Shown piece after piece: positions 49,248 to 60,211 of a stretch of DNA of 64,000 nucleotides. Both the position numbers and the translations under genes were made by a program. This DNA is from Staphylococcus haemolyticus. GTDB lineage: Bacteria; Bacillota; Bacilli; Staphylococcales; Staphylococcaceae. Positions within the stretch are counted from its first letter, which is position 1, and every line of letters begins with the position of its first letter. Under the pieces are notes generated by a model. The model searched no databases, was not told the DNA's origin, and saw only the letters and a list, made by a program, of their open reading frames with translations. The DNA lies in NCBI RefSeq assembly GCF_006094395.1, contig NZ_CP035291.1, forward strand, positions 1,550,001 to 1,614,000. Reading direction: 5' to 3'.

Positions 49248-51398
49248 TTATCTTTCGATTTCAACCATTTCGAATGCTTCGATAATGTCGCCTTCTTTAA
49301 TATCATTGAATTTTTCAATTGTAATACCACATTCATAACCTTGAGCTACTTCTTTCGCATCATCTTTGAAACGTTTCAATGTATCTAATTCACCTTCAAA
49401 TAGAACAATTCCGTCTCTAATAATACGAACACCCGCATTACGAGTAATCTTACCTTCAGTAACATAACTACCAGCAATTGTGCCAACTTTAGACACTTTG
49501 AATGTTTGACGTACTTCAGCTTGTCCGATAACTTGTTCTTCGAATTCAGGATCAAGTAAACCTTTCATAGCTGATTCAATTTCTTCAATAACATTATAAA
49601 TAACGCGATGTAGTCTCATATCAACGTTTTCAGCTTCTGCAGCACGTTTAGCACCTGCGTCTGGACGCACATTGAAACCGATAATAATACCATTTGACGC
49701 ATTAGCTAATGTAACATCTGATTCATTAATAGCCCCAACAGCAGTGTGAATAATACGTACATTAACGCCTTCTACATCGATTTTCATAAGAGAAGCTGCA
49801 AGTGCTTCAACAGAACCTTGAACGTCACCTTTGATAATCACGTTAAGATCTTTCATTTCACCTTGTTTCATTTGTTCAAATAAGTTGTCTAATGAAACAT
49901 TTTTACTTTCTTGACGTTGTTGGATAACGCTTGCTTCATGACGCGCTTCACCAATGCGACGTGCTTGTTTTTCGTCTTTGAAGATAACGAAGCGATCACC
50001 AGCTAATGGCACATCATTGATACCTGTAATTTCTACAGGTGTAGAAGGGCCTGCTGATTTAATTCTTTGACCTAAATCATTAACCATCGCTCTAATTCGT
50101 CCATATGTGTTACCTACAACTATTGAGTCACCAACATTCAATGTTCCGTTTTGAACTAATAATGAAGCAGCTGGACCACGTGATTTATCTAACTCCGCTT
50201 CAATCACAGTACCTACAGCTTGTTTATCAGGATTAGCTTTTAATTCTTGGACTTCAGCTACTAAGCCAATCATTTCTAATAAATCATCAATACCTTCACC
50301 ACTTAATGCTGAAAGTGGAACAAAAATTGTTTCACCGCCCCAATCTTCAGGGATCAAACCGTACTCAGTTAATTCTTGCATAACACGGTCTGGGTTTGCA
50401 GTAGGTTTATCAATTTTATTTACAGCTACTATAGTAGGAACGTTAGCCTCTTTTGCATGGTTAATTGCCTCAATTGTTTGTGGCATTACACCATCATCAG
50501 CTGCGACTACTAAAATTGTGATGTCCGTTACTTGAGCACCACGTGCACGCATTGTAGTAAATGCTGCGTGTCCAGGTGTATCAAGGAATGTAATTTTTTT
50601 ACCAGCATTTTCAATTTGATAAGCACCAATATGTTGCGTGATACCGCCTGCTTCTCCAGCTGTAACTTTAGTATGACGAATTGAATCAAGTAATGTTGTT
50701 TTACCATGGTCAACGTGTCCCATAATTGTAACTACCGCTGGGCGTTCAATTGCATCTGGATCAGCTTCTTCTTCATCAAAGTAAATTGATAAATCTTCTT
50801 CATTTACCACCACTTCTTTTTCAAGTTCAACACCATAATCATCCGCAATCAATTCTAGTGTTTCTTCATCAAGTGCTTGGTTAATATTAGCAACGATGCC
50901 TAATAAGAATAATTTTTTAATAATTCCTGATGATTCAATATTTAATTTATCAGCTAACTCGCCAACTGTAATGCCTTCCTCATATGTGATTTTAGAAGGC
51001 ATTTCTTTTGGTTCAGCTGCCGGTTTGTTATTTTTGTTACCTTTGTTGTTTTTATTATTTTTATTGTTCTTATTGTTTTTGTTATTTTTATTATTTTTGG
51101 CATTATTTTTGTTATTATTATTGCCTTTTTGATTCGCGTTACCTTTGTTGCTTTGTTTGTTATTATTTTTATTGTTGTTTTTGTTTTGTTGTTTTTGGTG
51201 ATTATTTTGAGTGTTTTGTTTTGTATTATTGTTACTTTCTTGTTGTCTAAACTTTTTATCAAGCGTTTTAATTTGATCGTCCTCTAACGCTTGCATATGG
51301 TTTGAAACTTCTACATTCATATTTTTCAACTCGTCTATAATCTCTTTACTCTTAACATTTAATTCTTTCGCATATTCGTAAATTCTTTTTTTACTCAT
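49248..51398 (-). CDS. infB: translation initiation factor IF-2
   Basis: A 716-residue GTPase that brings fMet-tRNA to the 30S subunit. A short N-terminal domain ([17 protein letters not shown]) is followed by a 75-residue linker made mostly of Asn and Lys. Then come GHVDHGKTT (G1), DTPGH (G3), NKID (G4) and the C-terminal beta-barrel domains. The ATG at 51398 is chosen because AAGGAGTG lies six bases upstream; a longer start at 51422 falls inside the end of ylxQ. It is last in the rimP-nusA-rnpM-ylxQ-infB operon. Confidence 0.97.
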   Translation of the reverse strand: MSKKRIYEYAKELNVKSKEIIDELKNMNVEVSNHMQALEDDQIKTLDKKFRQQESNNNTKQNTQNNHQKQQNKNNNKNNNKQSNKGNANQKGNNNNKNNAKNNKNNKNNKNNKNNKNNKGNKNNKPAAEPKEMPSKITYEEGITVGELADKLNIESSGIIKKLFLLGIVANINQALDEETLELIADDYGVELEKEVVVNEEDLSIYFDEEEADPDAIERPAVVTIMGHVDHGKTTLLDSIRHTKVTAGEAGGITQHIGAYQIENAGKKITFLDTPGHAAFTTMRARGAQVTDITILVVAADDGVMPQTIEAINHAKEANVPTIVAVNKIDKPTANPDRVMQELTEYGLIPEDWGGETIFVPLSALSGEGIDDLLEMIGLVAEVQELKANPDKQAVGTVIEAELDKSRGPAASLLVQNGTLNVGDSIVVGNTYGRIRAMVNDLGQRIKSAGPSTPVEITGINDVPLAGDRFVIFKDEKQARRIGEARHEASVIQQRQESKNVSLDNLFEQMKQGEMKDLNVIIKGDVQGSVEALAASLMKIDVEGVNVRIIHTAVGAINESDVTLANASNGIIIGFNVRPDAGAKRAAEAENVDMRLHRVIYNVIEEIESAMKGLLDPEFEEQVIGQAEVRQTFKVSKVGTIAGSYVTEGKITRNAGVRIIRDGIVLFEGELDTLKRFKDDAKEVAQGYECGITIEKFNDIKEGDIIEAFEMVEIER

Positions 51399-51402
51399 AT
51401 AA

Positions 51403-51720
51403 TCACTCCTTACAATATTCATCTATCATCGACGTAAGCTTAGTCGCAAACCCAGAGTCTATAACTCCAATGTTTACACGTTCTGACTTGCCTAAAGATT
51501 GTCCTAATTCTGCTCTTGTACTAAAGATTCTAAATGGAACATGATATGATTCACATTTATTTTTTATATTCTTTACAGTATTTTCTGAGGCATCAGATGC
51601 CATGATAACAAGCTTTATATTATTTTTCTTGATTTCAGTAAGCAATACAGACTCGCCAGACTTTACTTTACGGGCTCTCATTGCTAAACCTAAAAAGTTT
51701 AAAATTTGTTCTTTGCTCAT
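51403..51720 (-). CDS. L7Ae-family RNA-binding protein YlxQ
   Basis: A 105-residue kink-turn RNA-binding protein of the L7Ae/L30e family. [20 protein letters not shown] near the start and [14 protein letters not shown] at about 39-52 match the family. It overlaps the end of rnpM by four bases (51717-51720) and precedes infB. Its RNA target is not settled. Confidence 0.9.
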   Translation of the reverse strand: MSKEQILNFLGLAMRARKVKSGESVLLTEIKKNNIKLVIMASDASENTVKNIKNKCESYHVPFRIFSTRAELGQSLGKSERVNIGVIDSGFATKLTSMIDEYCKE

Positions 51721-52001
51721 TTAGGAATCTCTTCTCTATATATCAAACGTATAATTTCTTTATAAACAGGGTCTAGCTTCTCAGAATCTGCATTAAAATA
51801 TCTTTCAAGTACGCCTTTTTCTTGGGCTGCTTCTACACTTTGAACATCTTTTGAAACATAAGCGCCTCTACCTTGTTGTTTGCCAGTACCATCAGCAAAA
51901 ATGTCGCCTTCTTTGTTAATAACAACGCGAATCATATCTTTTTTGGGACGCATTTCATTTGTAATAATACATTTACGCATTGGAATCTTTTTCTTCTTCA
52001 C
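51717..52001 (-). CDS. rnpM: RNase P modulator RnpM (YlxR)
   Basis: A 94-residue RNA-binding protein of the DUF448 family, shown in Bacillus to bind RNase P RNA. RKCIITNEMRPKKDMIRVV and GRGAYVSKDVQSVE are the family motifs. It begins 25 bases after nusA and overlaps ylxQ by four bases, so translation is coupled. Confidence 0.9.
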   Translation of the reverse strand: MKKKKIPMRKCIITNEMRPKKDMIRVVINKEGDIFADGTGKQQGRGAYVSKDVQSVEAAQEKGVLERYFNADSEKLDPVYKEIIRLIYREEIPK

Positions 52002-52026
52002 TTAATTACTCACCCCAATTATCTGC

Positions 52027-53259
52027 TTATACGTCTTTTTCTTCACTGTCTGCTTCTTCATTATTTTCAGAAGTTTCATCGATATCTGCCGCTAATTCTG
52101 CAGTAGTTAAATTTGATTCCTCTAAATTAACATCATCAATTTCAATATCTTCATCATCTGATTCTGATAAAACGATGTCTTCAGCTAATTCTTCAGATTC
52201 AATCACAGGATAAATTCCCGCATCACGAGCATCAGTTTCTGATTTAATATCAATTTTCCATCCAGTCAATTTTGCAGCTAATCGTGCATTTTGACCTCTC
52301 TTACCAATAGCTAGTGACAATTGATAGTCAGGAACTACAACAACAGTAGATTGATTGTCTTCGTCAACGATAACTTCCAATACTTGTGAGGGACTTAAAG
52401 CATTACGTACAAATACTTTAGGATCTTCATTCCATTGAACGATGTCGATTTTTTCTCCACCAAGTTCTTCAACTACAGCTTCAACTCGAGCACCTTTTGC
52501 ACCAACACATGCGCCTACCGCATCGATATCTGGATTATCAGAATAAACACTAATCTTAGAACGATCACCAGCTTCACGTGCTACTGATTTCACAATAACA
52601 GTTCCATCATAAATTTCAGGAACTTCTTGCTCAAATAAACGTTTTAACAAGCCTGGATGACTTCTAGAAACGTAAATTTGTGGTCCCTTAGTTGTCTGTT
52701 CCACTTTATTAACATAGACTTTAATACGTTCGTTAGGAATATATTTTTCGTTAGGACTTCTTTCAGCTTCAGATAAGACCGCTTCAATTCTACCTAAGTT
52801 AACATAAACGTAACGATGGTCAACTCTATCGATAACACCTGTTAAAATATCATCTTCTTTATCAATAAATTCAGTATACAGAATTTCTCTTTCAGCATCT
52901 CTTAGTCTTTGCATTACTGCTTGTTTAGCAGCTTGTGCACCAACACGACCAAAATCTTTTGGTGTAACATCTTCTTCGTAGATATCACCAACTTCATATG
53001 CTGGATTTTTAACTAATGCTGTACTTAAATCTACTTCGTCTCTGTCATCAAATACTTCTTCTACAACTTCTTTACGTGCTATAACTTTAAAAGTACCTTC
53101 ATCCATATTTAATTCTACACGTACGTTTCTAGCACTATCATAGTTCTTTTTATATGCAGTTATTAAAGCTGCTTCAATAGCATCGATTAATACTTCTCTA
53201 GGGATTTTCTTTTCTTTTTCTAAATATTCAGTTGCTAATAAAAGTTCATTACTTGCCAC
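52027..53259 (-). CDS. nusA: transcription factor NusA
   Basis: A 410-residue pausing and termination factor. The N-terminal domain (ELLLATEYLEKEKKIPRE) is followed by S1 (about 135-200) and two KH domains (GACVGAKGARVEAV near 240; AIGKRGQNARLAAK near 312). The C-terminal 60 residues form an acidic tail (SESDDEDIEIDDVNLEES) without the AR repeats of enteric NusA. It starts 20 bases after rimP. The hairpin in the rimP leader is a candidate for NusA-dependent autoregulation. Confidence 0.96.
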   Translation of the reverse strand: MASNELLLATEYLEKEKKIPREVLIDAIEAALITAYKKNYDSARNVRVELNMDEGTFKVIARKEVVEEVFDDRDEVDLSTALVKNPAYEVGDIYEEDVTPKDFGRVGAQAAKQAVMQRLRDAEREILYTEFIDKEDDILTGVIDRVDHRYVYVNLGRIEAVLSEAERSPNEKYIPNERIKVYVNKVEQTTKGPQIYVSRSHPGLLKRLFEQEVPEIYDGTVIVKSVAREAGDRSKISVYSDNPDIDAVGACVGAKGARVEAVVEELGGEKIDIVQWNEDPKVFVRNALSPSQVLEVIVDEDNQSTVVVVPDYQLSLAIGKRGQNARLAAKLTGWKIDIKSETDARDAGIYPVIESEELAEDIVLSESDDEDIEIDDVNLEESNLTTAELAADIDETSENNEEADSEEKDV

Positions 53260-53279
53260 AATTATTCCTCCTCATCACG

Positions 53280-53747
53280 TTAAATCATTACAGCGTGACG
53301 TGCTTTTGCAATTTTATTTCTTGGTATTTCAATTTGTTTTGTTTTAGCTTTTTCTTTAACTTCCATCGTGATTGTGTCATCATCAACAGCTTTTAAAATT
53401 CCAAGCCACTCTTTATCGCCTTCAATTGGCGCATATAATGATACAAATACTGGTTTATCAATTGCATTGTGATAATCTTTTTCTTTTTTAATTGGACGTT
53501 CCGCACCTGGTGATGCTACGTCTAAGTAGTACATATCTGGAATTGGATCATTCTCATCCATTGCCTCGCTGATTTTTTCAGAAGCAAGTGTGCAATCATT
53601 TAAATTGACACCGCCCTCTTTATCAATAGAGATTCTTAAGAAATGATCTTTCCCCTCTTTAGTGTATTCAACTTCAACTAATTCAAAATTCAATTCGTCT
53701 AAAATAGGAGTTATGATTGTTTCTACTTCCTCAGTGATTTTACTCAT
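53280..53747 (-). CDS. rimP: ribosome maturation factor RimP
   Basis: A 155-residue factor for 30S assembly. LNFELVEVEYTKEGKDHFLR and DPIPDMYYLDVASPGAERP near 75-93 are diagnostic, as is a C-terminal SH3-like domain. The ATG at 53747 has AAAGGAGG seven bases upstream; a longer frame to 53858 runs through the leader hairpin and is rejected. It is first in the operon. Confidence 0.95.
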   Translation of the reverse strand: MSKITEEVETIITPILDELNFELVEVEYTKEGKDHFLRISIDKEGGVNLNDCTLASEKISEAMDENDPIPDMYYLDVASPGAERPIKKEKDYHNAIDKPVFVSLYAPIEGDKEWLGILKAVDDDTITMEVKEKAKTKQIEIPRNKIAKARHAVMI

Positions 53748-53764
53748 ACAGGCCTCCTTTTTCG

Positions 53765-53800
53765 GCAAATAGAAAAGAGCGGGTATATGCCCACTCTTTC
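53765..53800 (-). terminator. attenuator-like hairpin in the rimP-nusA leader
   Basis: AGAGTGGG and CCCGCTCT (8 bp with one T-G pair) form a stem around CATATA, followed by TTTTC on the minus strand, 18 bases before the rimP ribosome binding site. It lies between the promoter and the first gene, so it can act as a regulated terminator. Confidence 0.65.
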
Positions 53801-53829
53801 TGCCTGAGTCTAATTTTTTACGCAACTTA

Positions 53830-53858
53830 AGTATATCACACTTTAATTCCTTAAACAA
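53830..53858 (-). promoter_or_regulatory. promoter of the rimP-nusA-infB operon
   Basis: TTGTTT (53853-53858) and TATACT (53830-53835) are 17 bases apart on the minus strand, and TGA directly precedes the -10 element, giving an extended -10. Transcription would begin near 53823, upstream of the leader hairpin. Confidence 0.7.
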
Positions 53859-53915
53859 ATGTCTATATCTTGCGTCACAGAGACTACTAAAATACTTTTG
53901 ATCTTGGAATATAAA

Positions 53916-56900
53916 TTACATATCAAAAATAGACAATTGTGCCTTATCTGGAAGATTAGGTAAAGAACCTAAATCATCAAGATACTCAATTATTTTTTGA
54001 GATAATCCAGCCTTTTTATTTAAATCTTCTTTAGATAGGAATGGACCATCTTCTCGCGCTTCAACAATACGTTTAGCAACATTCTCTCCAAGTCCAGGTA
54101 CAGAAATAAATGGAGGAATTAAAGTATCTCCTTCAATAATAAAGTCAAATGCCTGACTTTTCTCTAGACTGATTGGTTGCATACGGAATCCGCGGTGAGC
54201 CATTTCATTCATAATTTCTAAGACAGTAAGAACATCTTTTTCTTTTTTACCGAGGTCCATGTATCTTGAATACATATCTTTGACTGTATTCTTTATGCTT
54301 TCTTTGTCTTTAATCATAGTAATTAAATCAAAGTCTGATGCACGAATTGTGAAATAAGATGCATAATAATAAAGCGGATGATGTACTTTGAAATATGCAA
54401 TTCTCACTGCCATTAGTACATATGCGGCTGCGTGAGCTTTAGGGAACATGTACTTAATTTTCAGACAAGAATCTAAATACCAATCTGGTACATTATTCTC
54501 TTTCATAGCGTCTATCATTTCTTCAGTTAGACCTTTACCTTTACGCACTGATTCCATTGTTTTAAAGGCCATTGACGGTTCTAATCCTGCATACATTAAA
54601 TAAACCATGATATCATCACGACAACCTATAACGCTTGATAAATCACAAATACCTGAACGAATCAATTCTTGTGCATTACCTAACCAAACATCAGTACCAT
54701 GAGATAGTCCTGATATTTGTACAAGTTCTGAAAAAGTTGTTGGTTTCGTATCTTCTAACATTTGTCGAACAAATCCTGTACCAAATTCAGGTACACCGAA
54801 TGTTCCAGTCTTACAAAGTATCTCCTCTTCAGTTACACCTAATGATTCAGGACTACTAAAGATTTGCATTGTCTCTTTATCATCTACTGGAATGGTCTTA
54901 GGATCTATACCAGATAAATCTTGTAACATACGAATCATTGTAGGATCATCATGTCCTAATATATCAAGTTTTAAAACATTATCATGGATGGAATGGAAGT
55001 CGAAATGCGTTGTCATCCAAGAAGCGCTTTGATCATCTGCAGGATATTGTATCGGGGTGAAATCATAAATATCCATGTAATCAGGAACTACTATAATCCC
55101 ACCTGGATGTTGTCCTGTTGTACGTTTTACACCTGTACATCCTTTAACCAGACGATCGATTTCCGCACCACGTTTATGGATACCTTGGTCATTTAAATAG
55201 CCTTTAACATATCCAAACGCCGTTTTTTCGGCAACTGTACCTATTGTTCCTGCACGGAAAACCTTGTCTTCCCCGAAAAGCACTTTAGTATAGTTATGAG
55301 CGTTTGGTTGGTACTCACCACTAAAGTTCAAGTCAATATCGGGAACTTTATCTCCCTTAAATCCTAAGAATGTTTCAAATGGTATGTCTTGCCCTTCTTT
55401 AATAAGTTCAGCACCACAAGTGCTACATTGTTTATCAGGTAAGTCAAACCCTGAACCTACAGACCCATCATCAAAGAATTCACTCGTTTTACAGTTAGGA
55501 CAAATGTAATGAGGTGGCAATGGATTAACTTCAGTTATTTCAGTCATTGTTGCCACAAAACTAGATCCAACCGAACCACGCGAACCTACTAAATATCCAT
55601 CATCTAGAGATTTTTTAACAAGACGTTGTGAAATTAAATAGATAACCGAGAAACCATTTCCGATGATACTTGCTAGTTCTTTTTCAAGACGATCGATTAC
55701 GATTTGTGGTAAATCTTCACCATATAATTTTTTGGCATTCGTGTAGCTTAGTTCACGAATTTCTTCATTTGCTCCATCCATACGTGGCGTAAACAATTGA
55801 TCTTTAATTGGAATAACTTTTTCAATTCGGTCCGCTAATTCATTTGTGTTTTTAACAACTATTTCATGTGCTTTTTCTTCGCCTAAAAAGTGAAACTCAT
55901 CTAACATCTCATCTGTCGTTCTAAAATGCGCTTCTGGTAAAGTTGAGCGATTCAAAGGATTACCAGGTTGAGATGCGATTAAGATTTTACGAGCAATTGC
56001 GTCATGTTCATATAAATAATGCGCATTTCCTGTCGCTATTACTGGAATACCTGTACTTTCTCCAGCTTTTAATATACGTTCATAAATTTCATAAAGTGTT
56101 TCAGTATCTCTAATGAGTTCTCTATCAATAAGATCTTGATACAGTTTAGGTGGTTGTACTTCAATAAAATCATAATATTTAGCGATTTTTTCAACTTCCG
56201 ATTGGTCTCTCTGCATTACAGCAGTGAATAATTCACCTTCATCACAAGCTGTTCCAACTAGTATGCCTTCACGGTATTCATTTAATAATGAACGTGGAAT
56301 TCTAGGAGTTCGATAATAGTATTTAACTAATGAGGCACTTACAATTTTAAATAAGTTCTTTAAGCCTTCCTGTGTTTGAACAATTAATGTCACATGTGTC
56401 GGACGTGCACGTTTATATGCATCTTCATTAGACAGTTTTTGATTAATGTCTTTATGATTTGTAACTCCTAACTCTTTCATTTGCTGAACCATCTTAATGA
56501 AGATATAAGCTGTAGCCTCAGTATCATAAATAGCTCTATGGTGTTGAGTTAATTCTACACCATACTTTTTCGCTAAAAAGTTTAATCCGTGTTTACCATA
56601 TTCAGTATTAATCGTACGTGATAGTTCTAAAGTATCAATGACACCATTCGTTGATGGCCCAAAGCCAAGTCTTTCATAGCCAGTGTCAATAAAGCCCATA
56701 TCAAATGATGCATTATGTGCTACAAATATAGCATCCCCAACCCACTCTTTAAATTCAGTCAATACTTCCTCAATCTCAGGTGCATCAGTCAACATATCAT
56801 CAGTAATGTGAGTTAAATTAATGATTGTTTCTGATAATTTTTCGTGTGGATTACTAAATCGTTCAAATTTATCAATAATTTCCCCGTCTTTAACTTTAAC

Positions 56901-58232
56901 GGCGGCCAATTCTATAATTTGATCGTATTGGTTTGAAAGTCCAGTTGTTTCAACGTCAAATACAACATAAGTTGCTTCTTTAAGATCTCGATCTGTTGGT
57001 TTGTAAGCAATAGGTACTCCGTCATCTACGAGCATACCTTCCATACCATAAATCATTTTAATACCATTTTTTTCAGCGGCACCATGAGCATCAGGAAAGG
57101 CTTGAACGACATTATGATCTGTAACTGCTATCGCTTTATGTCCCCATTTTGCAGCTTGATTAACATATGCACTTATATTAGGAATACCATCCATTTGACT
57201 CATTGATGTATGTAAATGAAACTCTACACGCTTTTCTTCAGCTTTATCTTGCTTAGGTGTCTTTTTGATTTCTTCTATATCAGTCATCATCATTACTAAA
57301 TCTCTTACAAACGTGTCTTCTTCAATACGTCCTTGAGCGCGTACCCATTTACCTACACTTAGTGCCTTAAAGTGATCTAAATCATCTTTATTTTTTCTTG
57401 TAAACATCTTAAGTACAAGAGAATCTGTGTAGTCTGTGACTTTTAACTCAACAATATGACGACCACTCTTTAATTCTTTTAGGTTAATATCAAATATAAC
57501 CCCTTCAATCGCTACTTTGAACTCTTCCTCAATGATTGATTCAATTGGTTTTATATTATCAATTTGTATCGGTTTACCAATTTGACACTTATCAACATTA
57601 CTTTCATTGTTATCTTGTTGTTTCGCTTTTTCTGCTTTGATTTTTTCAATTTTTTCAGTTGCTTCACGAGCACTTTTTTCATCTTCTTCTTGAATATGTG
57701 CTTCTAATGAAGCTAAATCATCATAAGAACTTGAGTCGTCTGTTTCAAAAACAACTTTATCAATATCAAAACCACATTTACGAAAAGCTTTTACTAAGCT
57801 ACCATTACATACTTTGTCAAAGTGATTTCTTTCGATGTCATTAGAGGTCATTACTTTCAACACATTACCAGACATAATTAAACGCTTCTGTTTAAGTTGA
57901 CCTTTTACTTTAGGTGAAAGTGCAGTGTGTTCTATACAATGACCAAAATATTTGATAGCATGCTCATCTTGATTACTTGTATCTTGAATTGTAAAATGCC
58001 AATCAACTTTGGCAATTTCTTTAAATTCTTCAGTAATCGCATTAGTGAATATTAAATAATCTTCATGTGATAGAAAATATGGCAATGTAATTTGAAATTC
58101 CCACGTTCTATTTTTATTTGACACATCTACTCGCGTTAATTCACCTTTTTCAATTATTGTTTGATCTAGTTGATTGGAAACTTTAATCTGGTCAGCGAGT
58201 ACTTTGAATTTTTCTTGATTCGTCATTGCCAT
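53916..58232 (-). CDS. polC: DNA polymerase III PolC
   Basis: A 1438-residue replicative polymerase of low-GC Gram-positives, the same length as in S. aureus. Order: an N-terminal domain, an OB domain, a PHP domain with FHLHTSMSQMDG near 335, an inserted DEDDh proofreading exonuclease (FDVETTGL near 425, TGYERLGFGPS and HRAIYDTEATA later), then the polymerase with PDIDLNFSGEYQ near 970. A zinc-binding segment CPNCKTSEF/CSTCGAEL lies just before it. AAGGGTGG precedes the ATG. It stands alone between terminators of proS and the rimP promoter. Confidence 0.98.
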   Translation of the reverse strand: MAMTNQEKFKVLADQIKVSNQLDQTIIEKGELTRVDVSNKNRTWEFQITLPYFLSHEDYLIFTNAITEEFKEIAKVDWHFTIQDTSNQDEHAIKYFGHCIEHTALSPKVKGQLKQKRLIMSGNVLKVMTSNDIERNHFDKVCNGSLVKAFRKCGFDIDKVVFETDDSSSYDDLASLEAHIQEEDEKSAREATEKIEKIKAEKAKQQDNNESNVDKCQIGKPIQIDNIKPIESIIEEEFKVAIEGVIFDINLKELKSGRHIVELKVTDYTDSLVLKMFTRKNKDDLDHFKALSVGKWVRAQGRIEEDTFVRDLVMMMTDIEEIKKTPKQDKAEEKRVEFHLHTSMSQMDGIPNISAYVNQAAKWGHKAIAVTDHNVVQAFPDAHGAAEKNGIKMIYGMEGMLVDDGVPIAYKPTDRDLKEATYVVFDVETTGLSNQYDQIIELAAVKVKDGEIIDKFERFSNPHEKLSETIINLTHITDDMLTDAPEIEEVLTEFKEWVGDAIFVAHNASFDMGFIDTGYERLGFGPSTNGVIDTLELSRTINTEYGKHGLNFLAKKYGVELTQHHRAIYDTEATAYIFIKMVQQMKELGVTNHKDINQKLSNEDAYKRARPTHVTLIVQTQEGLKNLFKIVSASLVKYYYRTPRIPRSLLNEYREGILVGTACDEGELFTAVMQRDQSEVEKIAKYYDFIEVQPPKLYQDLIDRELIRDTETLYEIYERILKAGESTGIPVIATGNAHYLYEHDAIARKILIASQPGNPLNRSTLPEAHFRTTDEMLDEFHFLGEEKAHEIVVKNTNELADRIEKVIPIKDQLFTPRMDGANEEIRELSYTNAKKLYGEDLPQIVIDRLEKELASIIGNGFSVIYLISQRLVKKSLDDGYLVGSRGSVGSSFVATMTEITEVNPLPPHYICPNCKTSEFFDDGSVGSGFDLPDKQCSTCGAELIKEGQDIPFETFLGFKGDKVPDIDLNFSGEYQPNAHNYTKVLFGEDKVFRAGTIGTVAEKTAFGYVKGYLNDQGIHKRGAEIDRLVKGCTGVKRTTGQHPGGIIVVPDYMDIYDFTPIQYPADDQSASWMTTHFDFHSIHDNVLKLDILGHDDPTMIRMLQDLSGIDPKTIPVDDKETMQIFSSPESLGVTEEEILCKTGTFGVPEFGTGFVRQMLEDTKPTTFSELVQISGLSHGTDVWLGNAQELIRSGICDLSSVIGCRDDIMVYLMYAGLEPSMAFKTMESVRKGKGLTEEMIDAMKENNVPDWYLDSCLKIKYMFPKAHAAAYVLMAVRIAYFKVHHPLYYYASYFTIRASDFDLITMIKDKESIKNTVKDMYSRYMDLGKKEKDVLTVLEIMNEMAHRGFRMQPISLEKSQAFDFIIEGDTLIPPFISVPGLGENVAKRIVEAREDGPFLSKEDLNKKAGLSQKIIEYLDDLGSLPNLPDKAQLSIFDM

Positions 58233-58371
58233 GACAGATAACCACCCTTATATCTAACTAATTTCTCAATTATATGTATACGCAACGTGTTATTGATCTA
58301 ACTGCAAACTTGATATCCATTATACTACTTTGCCATGTGCTTTTCATATGTTTCGTTTTAAAATTTTTAGT

Positions 58372-58412
58372 AAAAAAAGAGGTTTAGACAAATATGAAAT
58401 TGTCTTAACCTC
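58372..58412 (-). terminator. proS terminator
   Basis: GAGGTTAAGACAA pairs with TTGTCTAAACCTC around an eight-base loop on the minus strand, followed by seven T residues. It separates proS from polC. Confidence 0.85.
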
Positions 58413-58492
58413 ATTTAGCATTATGCATTGAAAATCCATGTTGAACAAGTGAAATCAAGTACATTCATCAAATTCAACTTAGTCTTAGCAAA

Positions 58493-60193
58493 TTATAAAT
58501 TACTATAAAGTGTAGCGATATGAGTGTTTAAATCGTTAATATGAACTTCTTCGCTTTCACCAGTTTGACGTACTTTAACTTCAACGATACCCTCACTAGC
58601 ATTTTTACCAACTACAATTCTTATTGGAAGACCGATTAAATCTGCATCATTAAATTTAACGCCAGCTCGATCTTTACGATCATCATAAAGTACATCATAT
58701 TGTTGTTGTAATTCTTTATACAATTGATCACCTAATTCTAGTTGTTCATCCTTTTTAGGATTAATAGTAATTAGATGTAAATCAAATGGTGTAACTGATT
58801 TAGGCCAAATAATACCATTTTCATCATTATTTTGTTCAACAATAGCACTTAGCGTTCTTGAAACGCCTATTCCGTAGCACCCCATGATTAATGGCTTAGC
58901 TTTACCTTGGTTATCTAAGAATGTTGCGTTCATTGCTTCTGAGTATTTAGTTCCTAACTTAAATACTTGACCTACTTCAATGCCTTCTGCAAATTTCGCT
59001 TCGCCAGAGCCATCGCTTAATGTTTCTCCTTCTAAGATAAAGCGGAAATCTCCAAACTCATCAACCTTGAAATCTCGATCTAAATTAGCATTAATATAGT
59101 GGGATCCATCCTCATTAGCACCAACGACTAAATTATTTAAATCTCTGACATAATTATCTGCAAAAATTCTAATATCTTTATCATGAACTGGTCCCAGTGA
59201 ACCAGGATTAGCACCTAATAAGTTAACAATCTCTTCTTGAGTAGCCATTTCAACATTATCTGTTTCAAAAAATGCTTTTACTTTGACATCATTTAATTCA
59301 TGATGACCACGTATTAAGAACATAATGAATTCTCCATCAATTTTAAAAATCATTGATTTAACAATTTCATCAACCGGACGGTTTAAAAAATCAGCTAATT
59401 CTTGAGCAGTTTTAACATTAGGTGTTTCAACCTTTTCTAGTTCTGCTACTTCTGTATGCTTTTCATTTGGATGATAAACGACTTCCGCTTTTTCAATATT
59501 AGCTGCATAATCACTATGCTCACTATATACGATAGTATCTTCACCAATTTCACTTAAGGCCATGAATTCGTGTGTGTGGTTACCGCCAATTGCACCTGAG
59601 TCTGCAACCACTGGTCGAGCATTGATGCCAACACGTTTGAATATACGGTCGTAAGCATTGTACATATCTTGATATGTTTCATCTAAAGATGCTTCATCAG
59701 CATGAAATGAATACGCATCTTTCATAATAAATTCTCTACCTCTTAACAAACCAAAGCGTGGACGTTTCTCATCTCGAAATTTAGATTGTATTTGGAATAA
59801 CGTTAAAGGCAATTGTTTATATGATTTAAGTTCATCTCTAACGATAGAAGTCACTACTTCCTCATGTGTAGGACCTAAAGCAAATTCACGTCCATTACGA
59901 TCTTTTAAGCGCATTAACTCTGGACCGTATGCACCCCAACGACCTGATTCTTCCCAAAGTTCTGCTTGTTGAAGTGCAGGCATTAAAATTTCAACGGCAT
60001 CAATGCTTTCCATTTCTTCACGGATGATTTTAGAAATATTATTTAACACACGAGATGCTAATGGTAAATAGCTATAAATACCACTTGTACTTTGTTTGAT
60101 TAATCCTGCTTTTAATAATAATTGGTGACTCAATGCTTCTGCTTCAGCAGGGACATCTCTCCTAGTTGGTATGAAAACTTTCGATTGTTTCAT
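58493..60193 (-). CDS. proS: prolyl-tRNA synthetase
   Basis: A 566-residue class II synthetase of the bacterial type. [20 protein letters not shown] near 33 and [21 protein letters not shown] are class motifs. An insertion (INS) editing domain (about 225-400, with [15 protein letters not shown]) and the [11 protein letters not shown] motif 3 region follow. The ATG at 60193 is chosen over a GTG at 60196 because GGAGG lies eight bases upstream. It starts 18 bases after rseP. Confidence 0.96.
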   Translation of the reverse strand: MKQSKVFIPTRRDVPAEAEALSHQLLLKAGLIKQSTSGIYSYLPLASRVLNNISKIIREEMESIDAVEILMPALQQAELWEESGRWGAYGPELMRLKDRNGREFALGPTHEEVVTSIVRDELKSYKQLPLTLFQIQSKFRDEKRPRFGLLRGREFIMKDAYSFHADEASLDETYQDMYNAYDRIFKRVGINARPVVADSGAIGGNHTHEFMALSEIGEDTIVYSEHSDYAANIEKAEVVYHPNEKHTEVAELEKVETPNVKTAQELADFLNRPVDEIVKSMIFKIDGEFIMFLIRGHHELNDVKVKAFFETDNVEMATQEEIVNLLGANPGSLGPVHDKDIRIFADNYVRDLNNLVVGANEDGSHYINANLDRDFKVDEFGDFRFILEGETLSDGSGEAKFAEGIEVGQVFKLGTKYSEAMNATFLDNQGKAKPLIMGCYGIGVSRTLSAIVEQNNDENGIIWPKSVTPFDLHLITINPKKDEQLELGDQLYKELQQQYDVLYDDRKDRAGVKFNDADLIGLPIRIVVGKNASEGIVEVKVRQTGESEEVHINDLNTHIATLYSNL

Positions 60194-60211
60194 CACTTAA
60201 TCCTCCTTATT

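Noticed and set aside
50975..51240. CRISPR-like repeat array
   Set aside because: The repeats are short coding trinucleotide patterns in infB without spacers; no CRISPR array or cas gene was seen in the window.
50896..51262. Leu/Phe- and Ile/Thr/Lys-rich frames opposite and alongside infB
   Set aside because: They are other readings of the Asn/Lys repeat tract of IF-2; low complexity keeps them open.
53748..53858. Longer RimP start
   Set aside because: The extension crosses the leader hairpin and AAAGGAGG lies just before the internal ATG.
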